Below, piece after piece: positions 48,311 to 56,655 of a DNA stretch of 64,000 nucleotides. A model generated the notes under the pieces. That model had not been told where the DNA came from, made no database searches, and worked only from the letters and a program-made list of their open reading frames with translations. Numbering within the stretch: position 1 is the stretch's first letter; every line of letters starts with the position of its first letter. The DNA is from an uncultured Bacteroidales bacterium (GTDB lineage: Bacteria > Bacteroidota > Bacteroidia > Bacteroidales > UBA932), in the NCBI GenBank assembly GCA_944326325.1, contig CALVDQ010000001.1:248001-312000 (forward strand). Direction: 5' to 3'. The translations under genes were made by a program, and so were the position numbers.

Positions 48311-48345
48311 GTTCGTATGACCCCACATACTCCGGAATCAGATGA

Positions 48346-48382
48346 AAAAAGGTGGATCTCCATTGCGGAAACCCACCTTTTT
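48346..48382. terminator. Bidirectional terminator after rpsC
   Basis: AAAAAGGTGG and CCACCTTTTT form a 10-bp perfect stem around a 17-base loop. It ends the ribosomal operon on the minus strand 43 bases past the rpsC stop and could also stop read-through from the sulfatase and repeat region. Confidence 0.85.
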
Positions 48383-48424
48383 AATATGAATAACAAACTT
48401 ATTGTCGGATCCGGATTACAGGAA

Positions 48425-49189
48425 TTACCTGCTTTCCTTGTTGCCGCGCTCGCCGCGGTCACCGCCACGGTTGCGTCCGCCGCGACGACGGTCCCCGCGT
48501 CCCTGACGGGACTGGTTCTGCGACTGTGACTGAGCTGCGATACCTGCGTTAGGGGAAAGGTCTTTCTTTCCATAGACCTCACCGTTGCATATCCATACCT
48601 TGATACCGAGTACGCCGACCTTGGTGTGAGCCTCTGCCAGGGCGTAGTCGATGTCTGCACGGAATGTATGGAGAGGAGTACGGCCTTCCTTGAACATTTC
48701 GCTCCTTGCCATTTCGGCACCGCCGAGACGGCCGCTTATCTGTATCTTTATGCCTTCGGCACCCATTCTCATGGTCGTTGCGACAGCCATCTTGATGGCT
48801 CTCCTGTAAGACACACGGCCCTCGATCTGGCGGGCGATGTTGTCGGCCACGAAATGAGCGTCAACTTCAGGCTTCTTGACCTCGAAGATGTTTATCTGGA
48901 CATCCTTGCTCGTGACTTTCTTCAGCTCTTCCTTGAGCATATCCACTTCTGCTCCGCCTTTTCCGATTATTACACCCGGCCTTGCGGCATGGATAGTCAC
49001 AGTGATGAGTTTCAGAGTCCTCTCGATGACGATCTTGGAAAGACCTGCCTTTGCGAGACGGTTCACGAGATATTTGCGGATTTCATAGTCTTCCGCAATC
49101 TTGGCTGCATAGTCACCACCACACCAGTTAGAGTCCCAACCACGGGTGATACCGATTCTGTTGCTGATTGGATTTGTCTTCTGTCCCAT
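48425..49189 (-). CDS. rpsC: 30S ribosomal protein S3
   Basis: Begins [18 protein letters not shown] and carries the KH-domain motif [12 protein letters not shown] and the [11 protein letters not shown] block. The C-terminus has a basic tail rich in Arg, Gly and Asp (from about residue 225), common in Bacteroidota S3. S3 binds the head of the 30S subunit at the mRNA entry channel. It is the last gene of the operon here; rplP, which normally follows, is absent and a terminator is in its place. Confidence 0.97.
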   Translation of the reverse strand: MGQKTNPISNRIGITRGWDSNWCGGDYAAKIAEDYEIRKYLVNRLAKAGLSKIVIERTLKLITVTIHAARPGVIIGKGGAEVDMLKEELKKVTSKDVQINIFEVKKPEVDAHFVADNIARQIEGRVSYRRAIKMAVATTMRMGAEGIKIQISGRLGGAEMARSEMFKEGRTPLHTFRADIDYALAEAHTKVGVLGIKVWICNGEVYGKKDLSPNAGIAAQSQSQNQSRQGRGDRRRGGRNRGGDRGERGNKESR

Positions 49190-49192
49190 AAA

Positions 49193-49612
49193 TTATTCCT
49201 CCACTGTTGCTGGTTTCTTTACATCGAGGATAACGGTAATATGGTTGGAACGCTTGCGGATTCTTCCGGCCCTTCCCTGCGGGCAAGGACGGATTCTCTT
49301 GAGTGTCCTTCCTTCATTGACCATAAGGGTCTTGATGTACACATTTCCGTTGTCCAGTTCGCTGCTTTTGTCCGGGTTCTTTGCTTCCCAGTTGGCGATG
49401 GCGCTGCGAACGACTTTTGAAAGGCTCAGAGAAGCATGCTTCTTCGAGTATTTGAGTATGTCAAGTGCCTTGTTCACTTCCACACCTCTGACGAGGTCAG
49501 CCACAAGGCGCATCTTACGCGGTGACGTAGGAACATTGTTCAGTTTAGCTATAGCTGTCTGTTTCTTTATTTCTTTCAGCCTTTCGGCCATCAGTCTTTT
49601 ACGAGCTCCCAT
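49193..49612 (-). CDS. rplV: 50S ribosomal protein L22
   Basis: 139 aa with the L22 features NNVPTSPRKMRLVADLVRG and VYIKTLMVNEGRTLKRIRP ending in the extended loop RAGRIRKRSNHITVIL. L22 lines the peptide exit tunnel. The stop is three bases before the rpsC start and the start is 19 bases after the rpsS stop. The N-terminus is about 25 residues longer than in Escherichia coli. Confidence 0.97.
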   Translation of the reverse strand: MGARKRLMAERLKEIKKQTAIAKLNNVPTSPRKMRLVADLVRGVEVNKALDILKYSKKHASLSLSKVVRSAIANWEAKNPDKSSELDNGNVYIKTLMVNEGRTLKRIRPCPQGRAGRIRKRSNHITVILDVKKPATVEE

Positions 49613-49631
49613 AATTTTCTGTACATTTTAA

Positions 49632-49901
49632 TTATTTACGATTGCCCGAATGGCCTCTGAATGTTCTTGTCGGTGCGAATTCCCCGAGTTTGTGGCCAAC
49701 CATGTTCTCGGTAATGTAAACAGGAATAAACTTGTTTCCATTATGAACAGCTACGGTGTGGCCCACGAAGTCAGGGGAAATCATGCTTGCGCGTGACCAA
49801 GTCTTGACAACCTCTTTCTTCATGCTACCTTCATTCATAGCAAGGATTTTCTTTTCCAGACTTTCCTGTATATAAGGACCTTTTCTTAATGAACGACTCA
49901 T
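49632..49901 (-). CDS. rpsS: 30S ribosomal protein S19
   Basis: The 89-aa protein has all S19 hallmarks: [58 protein letters not shown] and RGHSG. It binds 16S rRNA in the head of the 30S subunit. It stands in the normal order between rplB and rplV. Confidence 0.97.
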   Translation of the reverse strand: MSRSLRKGPYIQESLEKKILAMNEGSMKKEVVKTWSRASMISPDFVGHTVAVHNGNKFIPVYITENMVGHKLGEFAPTRTFRGHSGNRK

Positions 49902-49922
49902 AATCTCTAAAGTTTTATTCCG

Positions 49923-50747
49923 TTATTTTTTCCTTCTTTCAATGATAAACTTGTTTGAAGCCTTCTTAGGATTACGTGTCTTGTAGCCCTTAGCCGGTAA
50001 GCCTTTGCGTGAACGCGGATGTCCTCCGGATGCACGTCCTTCACCACCACCCATCGGGTGATCCACAGGGTTCATTACGACACCCCTGTTGCGAGGCCTG
50101 CGTCCGAGCCATCTGTTGCGTCCGGCCTTACCGTGAGACTCCAGATTGTGGTCCGGATTTGATACGGTACCTACTGTCGCACGGCAGCTGACGAGTATCA
50201 TCCTTGTCTCGCCTGAAGGGAGACGGACGATAGCGTGGTTGCCTTCACGGGCGGCGAGCTGGGCGAATGCTCCGGCACTGCGCGCCATTGCCGCACCCTG
50301 TCCCGGGTGAAGCTCGATGTTGTGGATGAGGGTACCGAGCGGAATTTCGGATAGAGGAAGAGTGTTGCCTACTTCAGGTGCCACACCCGGGCCTGAAGCT
50401 ATGACCTGTCCTACTTTAAGTCCGTTAGGAGCGATGATATATTTCTTTACACCGTCTTCGTACTGTACCAGGGCGATGCGTGCGCTGCGGTTCGGATCGT
50501 ACTCGATCGTCATCACGGTTGCCTTGCAGTCGTCCTTGTCGCGACGGAAGTCAATGATACGGTACATTCTCTTGTGACCGCCGCCGATGTAGCGGATGGT
50601 CATCTTGCCCTGGTTGTTACGTCCGCCTGTCTTCTTCAGCGGTGCAAGCAAGGATTTCGTAGGAACAGTGCAGGTAATGTCATCAAAAGCACTGATCACC
50701 TTATTTCTCTGTCCCGGGGTTACCGGTTTGAATTTTCTTACTGCCAT
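49923..50747 (-). CDS. rplB: 50S ribosomal protein L2
   Basis: 274 aa, normal length. Motifs include [51 protein letters not shown] sequence and the C-terminal [24 protein letters not shown] loop with the His important near the peptidyl transferase centre. Placed between rplW and rpsS as usual. Confidence 0.97.
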   Translation of the reverse strand: MAVRKFKPVTPGQRNKVISAFDDITCTVPTKSLLAPLKKTGGRNNQGKMTIRYIGGGHKRMYRIIDFRRDKDDCKATVMTIEYDPNRSARIALVQYEDGVKKYIIAPNGLKVGQVIASGPGVAPEVGNTLPLSEIPLGTLIHNIELHPGQGAAMARSAGAFAQLAAREGNHAIVRLPSGETRMILVSCRATVGTVSNPDHNLESHGKAGRNRWLGRRPRNRGVVMNPVDHPMGGGEGRASGGHPRSRKGLPAKGYKTRNPKKASNKFIIERRKK

Positions 50748-50759
50748 TGTTCAATTACC

Positions 50760-51053
50760 TTAGATGTTACTGTAGAAATCAATCTTGTCGTTGCCGGCAA
50801 GTGTCACGTATGCTTTCTTGTAGTTGTTCTCGCGGCCGTTGAGCATTCCGGCCTTCGTGTAGCGGGATTTTTTCTTCCCGTGATAGTTTATCGTGTTCAC
50901 GGATGCAACGGAAACGTTGTACATCTGCTCTACCGCATTCTTGATCTGTATCTTGTTTGCATCACGGTCTACGATAAATCCGTAGCGGTTCAACTTTTCG
51001 CCCTGAACCGTCATCTTTTCAGTTACTATAGGCTTAATGATAATTCCCATCAC
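50760..51053 (-). CDS. rplW: 50S ribosomal protein L23
   Basis: 97 aa, opening MGIIIKPIVTEKMT (an alternative ATG is the first codon, MMG) and with the L23 core RYGFIVDRDANKIQIKNAVEQMYNVSVASVNTIN. L23 sits at the tunnel exit and docks trigger factor and SRP. It lies eight bases downstream of rplD. Confidence 0.96.
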   Translation of the reverse strand: MMGIIIKPIVTEKMTVQGEKLNRYGFIVDRDANKIQIKNAVEQMYNVSVASVNTINYHGKKKSRYTKAGMLNGRENNYKKAYVTLAGNDKIDFYSNI

Positions 51054-51061
51054 TCAATGGT

Positions 51062-51691
51062 TTAGCGTTTGATTCTTGATTCGAGTATATCCTGCACGCC
51101 GTCTATCATGACCATCGTGTATGCGTTCATGATAGTATATGTGTTGATCTCGTCTACGGAGATTACCTTTACATAAGGGATGTTGCGTGAAGAGAGGTAG
51201 ATATTGGCCGAGTTCTCAGGAAGAACGAAAAGCACTTTCCTGTCTCCGGCCTTGATATTCTTCAGGATCTGAATGAATTCCTTGGTCTTTGGAGCGTCCA
51301 TCGTGAATGGTTCAAGCATTATGATGGCGTTTTCCCTGGCCTTGTAGGAGAGAGCCGAGAACCTGGCGAGCTGTTTTACCTTCTTGTTCAGCTTGGTGCG
51401 GTAGCAGCGCGGTTTCGGTCCGAACACCCTTCCTCCACCGACGTAGATACCGGCCTTGAGGCTGCCGTGACGTGCTCCGCCGGAGCCTTTCTGACGGATC
51501 AGCTTCTTGGTGCTGTATGCTACTTCACTGCGGTCCTTGGTCTTTGCCGTGCCCTGTCTCTGGTTTGCCAGATACTGTTTTACATCGAGATAGATAACAT
51601 GGTCGTTAGGTTCGATACCGAAAATGGCATCGTTAAGGACAACCTTCTTTCCGGACTCTGAGCCGTCAATCTTGTAAACTGACAATTCCAT
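51062..51691 (-). CDS. rplD: 50S ribosomal protein L4
   Basis: 209 aa. Typical L4 pattern: [31 protein letters not shown] with the extended loop [30 protein letters not shown] and the globular C-terminal half. In gammaproteobacteria L4 represses its own operon through the leader; whether it does so here is unknown. Four bases separate it from rplC. Confidence 0.97.
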   Translation of the reverse strand: MELSVYKIDGSESGKKVVLNDAIFGIEPNDHVIYLDVKQYLANQRQGTAKTKDRSEVAYSTKKLIRQKGSGGARHGSLKAGIYVGGGRVFGPKPRCYRTKLNKKVKQLARFSALSYKARENAIIMLEPFTMDAPKTKEFIQILKNIKAGDRKVLFVLPENSANIYLSSRNIPYVKVISVDEINTYTIMNAYTMVMIDGVQDILESRIKR

Positions 51692-51695
51692 AATC

Positions 51696-52319
51696 TTAAT
51701 CCTCCAAAATTACATATGAACCCTTTGCTCCAGGTACAGAGCCTTTCAATACAAGAAGGTTGTTCTCAGGAATTACCTTGATCACCTCGAGGTTGAAGAT
51801 CTTCACTCTTTCGTTACCCATGTGTCCTGCCATACGCATTCCCTTGAATACGCGTGAAGGCCATGAGGATGCACCGAGTGAACCCGGGTGACGGAGCCTG
51901 TTGTGCTGGCCGTGTGTCTGGCCGCCGACGCCGCCGAATCCGTGGCGTTTCACAACTCCCTGAAAACCTTTACCTTTGGAAGTGCCGACAACGTCTACAT
52001 AAGCCGTATTTGCGAAAACATCGGCTACAGTGAGTACGTCGCCCAATTTAAGTTCCTGGGCGAAATCCGCCTTGAATTCGACGAGTTTGCGCCTAGGGGT
52101 GGTTCCTGCCTTTGCGAAGTGCCCCATAAGAGGCTTGCTGGTGTGCTTTTCCGAAATTTCGTCATAGGCAAGCTGTACAGCGGCATAACCATCTTTCTCT
52201 ACTGTACGGATTTGCGTGACAACGCACGGACCAGCCTCAACAACGGTGCATGGAATATTTTTTCCATCAGCACCGAAAACGGAAGTCATTCCGATTTTCT
52301 TTCCAATTAATCCAGGCAT
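51696..52319 (-). CDS. rplC: 50S ribosomal protein L3
   Basis: 207 aa with [15 protein letters not shown], the [19 protein letters not shown] loop and [34 protein letters not shown]. It is the first gene of the operon in this genome. The usual upstream neighbour rpsJ (S10) is absent, and a full promoter and hairpin leader lie directly upstream. Confidence 0.97.
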   Translation of the reverse strand: MPGLIGKKIGMTSVFGADGKNIPCTVVEAGPCVVTQIRTVEKDGYAAVQLAYDEISEKHTSKPLMGHFAKAGTTPRRKLVEFKADFAQELKLGDVLTVADVFANTAYVDVVGTSKGKGFQGVVKRHGFGGVGGQTHGQHNRLRHPGSLGASSWPSRVFKGMRMAGHMGNERVKIFNLEVIKVIPENNLLVLKGSVPGAKGSYVILED

Positions 52320-52357
52320 TGGTTTTGTTTAATTAATTGTTAATCAATAACTTACTT

Positions 52358-52378
52358 CCCGCAATACACTTTTGCGGG
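52358..52378 (-). promoter_or_regulatory. Hairpin in the 5' leader of the rplC operon
   Basis: CCCGCAA and TTGCGGG form a perfect 7-bp stem with a 7-base loop. The stem begins within a few bases of the expected transcription start and ends 38 bases before the rplC ATG. It could stabilise the mRNA 5' end or serve as a control site for a ribosomal protein. Confidence 0.5.
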
Positions 52379-52381
52379 CTG

Positions 52382-52411
52382 CAAATATACAATTAAATTT
52401 TTAATTTTCAA
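52382..52411 (-). promoter_or_regulatory. Promoter of the rplC ribosomal operon
   Basis: On the minus strand, TTG (52409-52411) and TATATTTG (52382-52389) are separated by 19 bases. This is a full match to the Bacteroidota -33/-7 promoter, in a very AT-rich setting. It is the best promoter in the window and sits 27 bases beyond the stop of the neighbouring PUL gene. Confidence 0.85.
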
Positions 52412-52437
52412 CATTTTGAATAAAATATTGCAAGACA

Positions 52438-54210
52438 TCATTTCATAAACGCCTTCACGACCATGATCTCACGACCTGAAGTGTTGACGATCCTGTATGA
52501 GCCGGCAGCGGCGGAAATAACCAGCGTCTCGGCATAGTGGAGGTGGAACACCTCGCCGCCCTCGGTCACCACGTCTGCGGTCTCGCCCTCCACGAGGTTC
52601 AGCACATGGCATTTCCCTTCTGTCTTCACGTTGACTGAAGAATTCAGGCTGTACCTGTGGACATCGTAGGAATGCTTCGGGTGCGTGGCGAGATGCCAGA
52701 GCTCCCAGTCCTCACCCTTTTCCATAAGTTCGGGATGCGCTATATGCTCTTTCCTTATCTTCTCGCCCTTGCGGTCGAAGCAGAGATTCTCCATCGCCCT
52801 GCGGATGTTCAGAGGACGAGGTCTGCCGTCGAGGTCGAGAGAAAGCCAGTCGTACATCTTGAAAGTGAAGATATACGGGGTTGTGCTTATCTCAAGGACC
52901 AGGTTGTTCCTTCCGGAGCTGTGCAGCGTTCCTGGAGGAATCAGGAACAGGTCGTGCTTGTGTGCCTTTTCGGAGTTGATGTATTTCGGTACATCGAGCG
53001 GGGTGCAGTTCTCCGCGCTCTCTTTCAGGGCAGCCTCGAATTCGGACGGCACGATATCATCCTGGAAACCGAGATATACCACGGCATCGTCGCAGGTGTC
53101 AAGGACATAGTAAGTCTCCTCCTGCGTCAGGACTTCGCCGAAATTCTTCTGGATGAACTCCTTGTGCGGGTGGCACTGTATCGAGAGGTTGCCTCCGTCG
53201 AAGTTGTCGAGGTAGTCCATCCTGATAGGGAACTCATCCTTGTACAGGTCGTAGCACTCGTCGCCGACAACCTTTCTTCCAGCCTCGTACATCAGGAAAT
53301 CGAAAGAAACCTCGAGCATCTTGCTGCCGCTGCTGAAGATGAGCCCGTTTTCAGGGACAATCAGCTCGAAGGACCATGCGTAGTTCTTCACATCCTGGGA
53401 AAGGGCAGGAATATGGTTCTTTATCCACTGTCCGCCCCATGCGCCCGGTTCGAACCACGGTCTTACGCGGAATCCGTTGACGGACATGGCGTCCAGCCCC
53501 TTGCGGATATCTCTTGCTTCTGCCCATGTGATTTCTGTCTCCCTCTGTGCGTCGACAATGACATCCATCTTAGGAAGCAAGGCTTTCTTGTGCCTGTTCA
53601 GCACCACCCAGTCCACGAAATAGAACCTCTTGTACATCTTCTTAGGGGCGTATGGCGCAGCTGCACCCAGATTGGCGATGCTTGCCGCACGGGACCTGAA
53701 CTGGATCTCGTTCTTAGGTATGTCTGCATAGACCACAAGACCGTCCCAGCCAGCCAGTGCCGCACCGGTGCCGTATATGATATTGATACGGGCACCTGCG
53801 TCAGGTTTTATTGCAGCGAGCTTGGCGCTGTCGAAGAACTCGGTCAGCTCCATCGGCGCCCTGAACCCGAAGATAGGGTCGTCACCGCCCAGGTACGGTT
53901 CGATCAGCCTGTCTATCTCCTCCGGTGTCTTCATGGCAGCGCTTACACTCCACCAGAGAGGCTCTGTCCCGATCTTTGAGAACGCTTTCCCGAGCTCTTC
54001 CACGAGGGTGTCGAACCTCACTCCGACATAGCCGTCGATGATGACGTTCCTGTACTCTGCCATCTTCCTGGCAAGCGAGTCATAATCAGAAAAAATCCTG
54101 TCATTGCCGAGGTCATGGACCGGATATATGTCATATTCCGCTTTGTTCCCGTCTATTGCCGGTTTCTCGACCGGCAGCAAGTATTGTGTAGTTTTCCTTA
54201 ATTCCGACAT
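52438..54210 (-). CDS. Long-form class I mannose-6-phosphate isomerase
   Basis: The C-terminal 340 residues are a type I phosphomannose isomerase. The metal ligands are Gln345 and His347 in the QxHP motif (IQCHPH), Glu364 or Glu365 (LTQEETYYVLD) and His430 (PPGTLHSSG), on the cupin fold. The enzyme interconverts mannose-6-phosphate and fructose-6-phosphate. About 250 residues precede this core (PMI proteins are commonly 300-400 aa; this is 590). The extension contains VIIDGYVGVRFDTLVEEL and GDDPIFGFR...FFDSAKL, reminiscent of a nucleoside-kinase-like fold but without a P-loop. It is the last gene of the second PUL and, with the adjacent ROK kinase, would feed released mannose into glycolysis. 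Confidence 0.85.
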   Translation of the reverse strand: MSELRKTTQYLLPVEKPAIDGNKAEYDIYPVHDLGNDRIFSDYDSLARKMAEYRNVIIDGYVGVRFDTLVEELGKAFSKIGTEPLWWSVSAAMKTPEEIDRLIEPYLGGDDPIFGFRAPMELTEFFDSAKLAAIKPDAGARINIIYGTGAALAGWDGLVVYADIPKNEIQFRSRAASIANLGAAAPYAPKKMYKRFYFVDWVVLNRHKKALLPKMDVIVDAQRETEITWAEARDIRKGLDAMSVNGFRVRPWFEPGAWGGQWIKNHIPALSQDVKNYAWSFELIVPENGLIFSSGSKMLEVSFDFLMYEAGRKVVGDECYDLYKDEFPIRMDYLDNFDGGNLSIQCHPHKEFIQKNFGEVLTQEETYYVLDTCDDAVVYLGFQDDIVPSEFEAALKESAENCTPLDVPKYINSEKAHKHDLFLIPPGTLHSSGRNNLVLEISTTPYIFTFKMYDWLSLDLDGRPRPLNIRRAMENLCFDRKGEKIRKEHIAHPELMEKGEDWELWHLATHPKHSYDVHRYSLNSSVNVKTEGKCHVLNLVEGETADVVTEGGEVFHLHYAETLVISAAAGSYRIVNTSGREIMVVKAFMK

Positions 54211-54263
54211 GTTTTTATGTTTGATGTAAATTCGACAATTAGTATATCTGCGCGAGACATACT

Positions 54264-55166
54264 TTATTCAGTTTCTACGAACAGGGATGCCGCCCCGATG
54301 ATGGCAGCCTTGTCGCGGAGTTCCGAAATGCGTATCTCCGTGCAGCAGCCATGTCCCCTGAGTCCGTCCGTGAACTCTTTCGAGAAAAGGTCCCATGCAC
54401 GGGAGATGTTCCCTCCCAGCACGAGCATATCAGCCCGGAATTTCATCAGGACCGGAGCCATGAAGTCCGCGAACCTTTTCCCGTATTCGGAAAACAGGTC
54501 CCTTGCCTCCTGCCTCTGGTCATACTGGTCTACGACCTCTTTCGCCCCTGAGACAGTCTGCCCTGTAAGTTCATGGTACCTCCGGCAGATCCAGCGTGTG
54601 GAGAACGCCTCGTCAGCTATACCGCCTTCGAACGGGAGATGATAGACCCAGCCGTATGCCGGGACCTCGTCGCCTGATTCAACCAGCTTGTGACCGGCTA
54701 CGAAACCTGAGCCGACCCCTGTCCCCAAGGTGATGCCGACCACCCGGTCCGCACCCTTCGCAGCTCCGCCGAAACATTCTCCGAGGGCGAAGGCGGCTGC
54801 GTCGTTCAGGAACCTGAACCTGTCTATCCCCGCGCTGGAGAGCCTCTGCCTCAGGGAGGAGGCTACATCCAGCCCGAAAATTTTTTCATACTTGTCTACT
54901 CCTTCCACTGTGGATATGCCGTGGACATAGTCGAAAGGTCCCGGGAAAGCGAGTCCCACGCCTTTTACCGAGGCTGCTCCCGAGGCTTTCACAGTGTCAG
55001 TAATGTTCGATACCAGGGCGTCGAATATCACAGAGGCGTCCGCGCGGCTGTCCACCGGGGTCACGACAGGTGTCCCTGCCATTTCCCCGGAGACCATATC
55101 CACCGCCGCAGAGCAGAAATGGCTTCCGCCTACATCGACTCCTATGGCTATGCTGCTGTTTTCCAT
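54264..55166 (-). CDS. ROK family sugar kinase without the zinc motif
   Basis: N-terminal ATP-binding DVGGSHFCSAAVD, catalytic Asp122 in LNDAAAFALGE, and GITLGTGVGSGFV. Where the other ROK kinase here has a CxCGxxGC zinc cluster, this one has none (the region reads GWVYHLPFEGGIADEAFS). Kinases of this group act on various hexoses. Its place 53 bases before a mannose-6-phosphate isomerase gene, downstream of a GH38-like enzyme, suggests mannose as substrate; this is inferred from context. Confidence 0.85.
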   Translation of the reverse strand: MENSSIAIGVDVGGSHFCSAAVDMVSGEMAGTPVVTPVDSRADASVIFDALVSNITDTVKASGAASVKGVGLAFPGPFDYVHGISTVEGVDKYEKIFGLDVASSLRQRLSSAGIDRFRFLNDAAAFALGECFGGAAKGADRVVGITLGTGVGSGFVAGHKLVESGDEVPAYGWVYHLPFEGGIADEAFSTRWICRRYHELTGQTVSGAKEVVDQYDQRQEARDLFSEYGKRFADFMAPVLMKFRADMLVLGGNISRAWDLFSKEFTDGLRGHGCCTEIRISELRDKAAIIGAASLFVETE

Positions 55167-55208
55167 AATATCCTGAAATGATTGGTCTGAGTCAATACTT
55201 TAAAAATA

Positions 55209-56654
55209 TTACTGGAGAAGGATGTCCAGGATCCGTGCTGAGCACTCATCCACATTGAACACAAGGTTGTCAGCATCGCATTCATCCCATTTGCCTGCCC
55301 AGGCTTCGGTGCTTTTTATTGCAGCTCCGCCGAGGGACGCTGTCCTGCTGTAAGGGTCGTTGCCAGGAGTCTCCAGGGTCAGTGACTTTATGCTTTTTAT
55401 CTTGCCGTCAATCTTGATTTCGACATCTGCGTCAAATCCGGATTCCCCGTATTCCTTGTTTATGAGGGTGACATACACGTGGTTCCCGTCCTTGGATGCG
55501 TAGATTTCCAGGTTCCTGTCGTTGCTGTTGGTGACAGTTACCGGAAGGATTTCTCCCTTTCCGCTGAGGCTGAAAGCTTTGATGCCGTATCCGACAGGGT
55601 TTACGATGAAATCTCCGCTGTCATCCATTCCGATAGGAGCATTGAGCACCCACTGCTTGTTGTGGAAGTTCACTCCGGCGCAGTTGTGGCGTGCCCACCA
55701 GTTCATGTAGTCGAGGGCGAACAGGGCTGTCGAGAAGGAGTTGCTTCCTCCGTCGGAAGCGCTGCTGAAGCTGTTGGACTCCTGCAGGCGGTATTCGAAG
55801 CCCAGGTCGTTTACCGGCTTGAGCACAGTGTTGTACAGAGCCGGATACTGCACGTCGTTCCAGTCTGAGGACATGATCTTTGGAATCATCTGCTGAGGAG
55901 TCAGCTCGGCTGCATCCTGTCCCACATAGTTGTGCTGTGCGAGGCTGTAGAGCATGTCCTTGCCCTGCCAGTCTTCTGCGAAGTTCAGCGTCCAGGACTT
56001 GCCGTCGTGGAAGGTGTTCTTCGCCCCTGCCACAGGATAGTTGGAGCCTGTGTTGGGACCGGTGAAGCGGATTTCAGGAATCTCAGCCTTGATGGCTTCC
56101 GCGAACTTCGTCCATTTGGCGAGATAGGTAGGGTAGTCCTTGATCTCAGGGTCCGGTCTGTGGTATGAGTCCCAGTCCGGCTCGTTGCCGACAGCGAAGC
56201 ACTCGATGCAGTCCTTGTAGTTGTCGTAGACATACTTGGCTGTCTCGACCTCGTTTTCAAGATCGCCGTTCAGAAGCCTGAAAGAGTAGATTACCTTCAC
56301 TCCGGACTTTCTTGCAAAACCGAAAAATTCGTCGATGTCCTGCCTTGTAGGGACAGTCGGGTTCGTGTCCACAGACCCTCCGCCGACCCTGAGATGCCTG
56401 ATGCCGAGTTCCTTGAATACGTTCAGGGACTGAGAGTTGTCGGCGCTGAAGAAATAGCCTTTCGTGTGGGCATTGTTGATGCGTACGCTTCCGGTCTCGA
56501 AACTCAGTCCGATGAAGTCTTCCGGTATCCTGTCCCCGGGGCTTGTCACGTCTACCGTTGCGGTGATATCCGTTGATATTTCCTTGGATGATTCCCCTGT
56601 GTTGCAGCCTGCTGCGAGCAGCGCAAGTGCGGCTGTGATGTATAAGTGTTTCAT
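55209..56654 (-). CDS. GH79-like glycosidase (candidate beta-glucuronidase) lipoprotein
   Basis: Lipoprotein signal with Cys17 (LALLAAGC). A (beta/alpha)8 barrel of clan GH-A follows: IPEDFIGLSFETGSV near the start, LRVGGGSVDTN, acid/base Glu158 in AVGNEPDWDSY and nucleophile Glu292 in YRLQESNSFSS. The E-x-N-S nucleophile motif and the C-terminal beta domain resemble GH79 beta-glucuronidases and heparanases; GH30 or GH39 are less likely. It probably removes glucuronic acid, or a methylated form, from the imported glycan. It lies between the GH38-like and ROK genes in one operon. Confidence 0.75.
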   Translation of the reverse strand: MKHLYITAALALLAAGCNTGESSKEISTDITATVDVTSPGDRIPEDFIGLSFETGSVRINNAHTKGYFFSADNSQSLNVFKELGIRHLRVGGGSVDTNPTVPTRQDIDEFFGFARKSGVKVIYSFRLLNGDLENEVETAKYVYDNYKDCIECFAVGNEPDWDSYHRPDPEIKDYPTYLAKWTKFAEAIKAEIPEIRFTGPNTGSNYPVAGAKNTFHDGKSWTLNFAEDWQGKDMLYSLAQHNYVGQDAAELTPQQMIPKIMSSDWNDVQYPALYNTVLKPVNDLGFEYRLQESNSFSSASDGGSNSFSTALFALDYMNWWARHNCAGVNFHNKQWVLNAPIGMDDSGDFIVNPVGYGIKAFSLSGKGEILPVTVTNSNDRNLEIYASKDGNHVYVTLINKEYGESGFDADVEIKIDGKIKSIKSLTLETPGNDPYSRTASLGGAAIKSTEAWAGKWDECDADNLVFNVDECSARILDILLQ

Positions 56655-56655
56655 T

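Noticed and set aside
48063..48529. Plus-strand frames over the tandem repeat
   Set aside because: Same cause: the repeat keeps all frames open. They also overlap the rpsC terminator and rpsC on the other strand.
48010..48720. Minus-strand reading frame of 236 codons with 42-residue repeats
   Set aside because: It is produced by the 126-bp tandem repeat (a multiple of three) and runs out of frame over rpsC. It has no recognisable domain or ribosome binding site.
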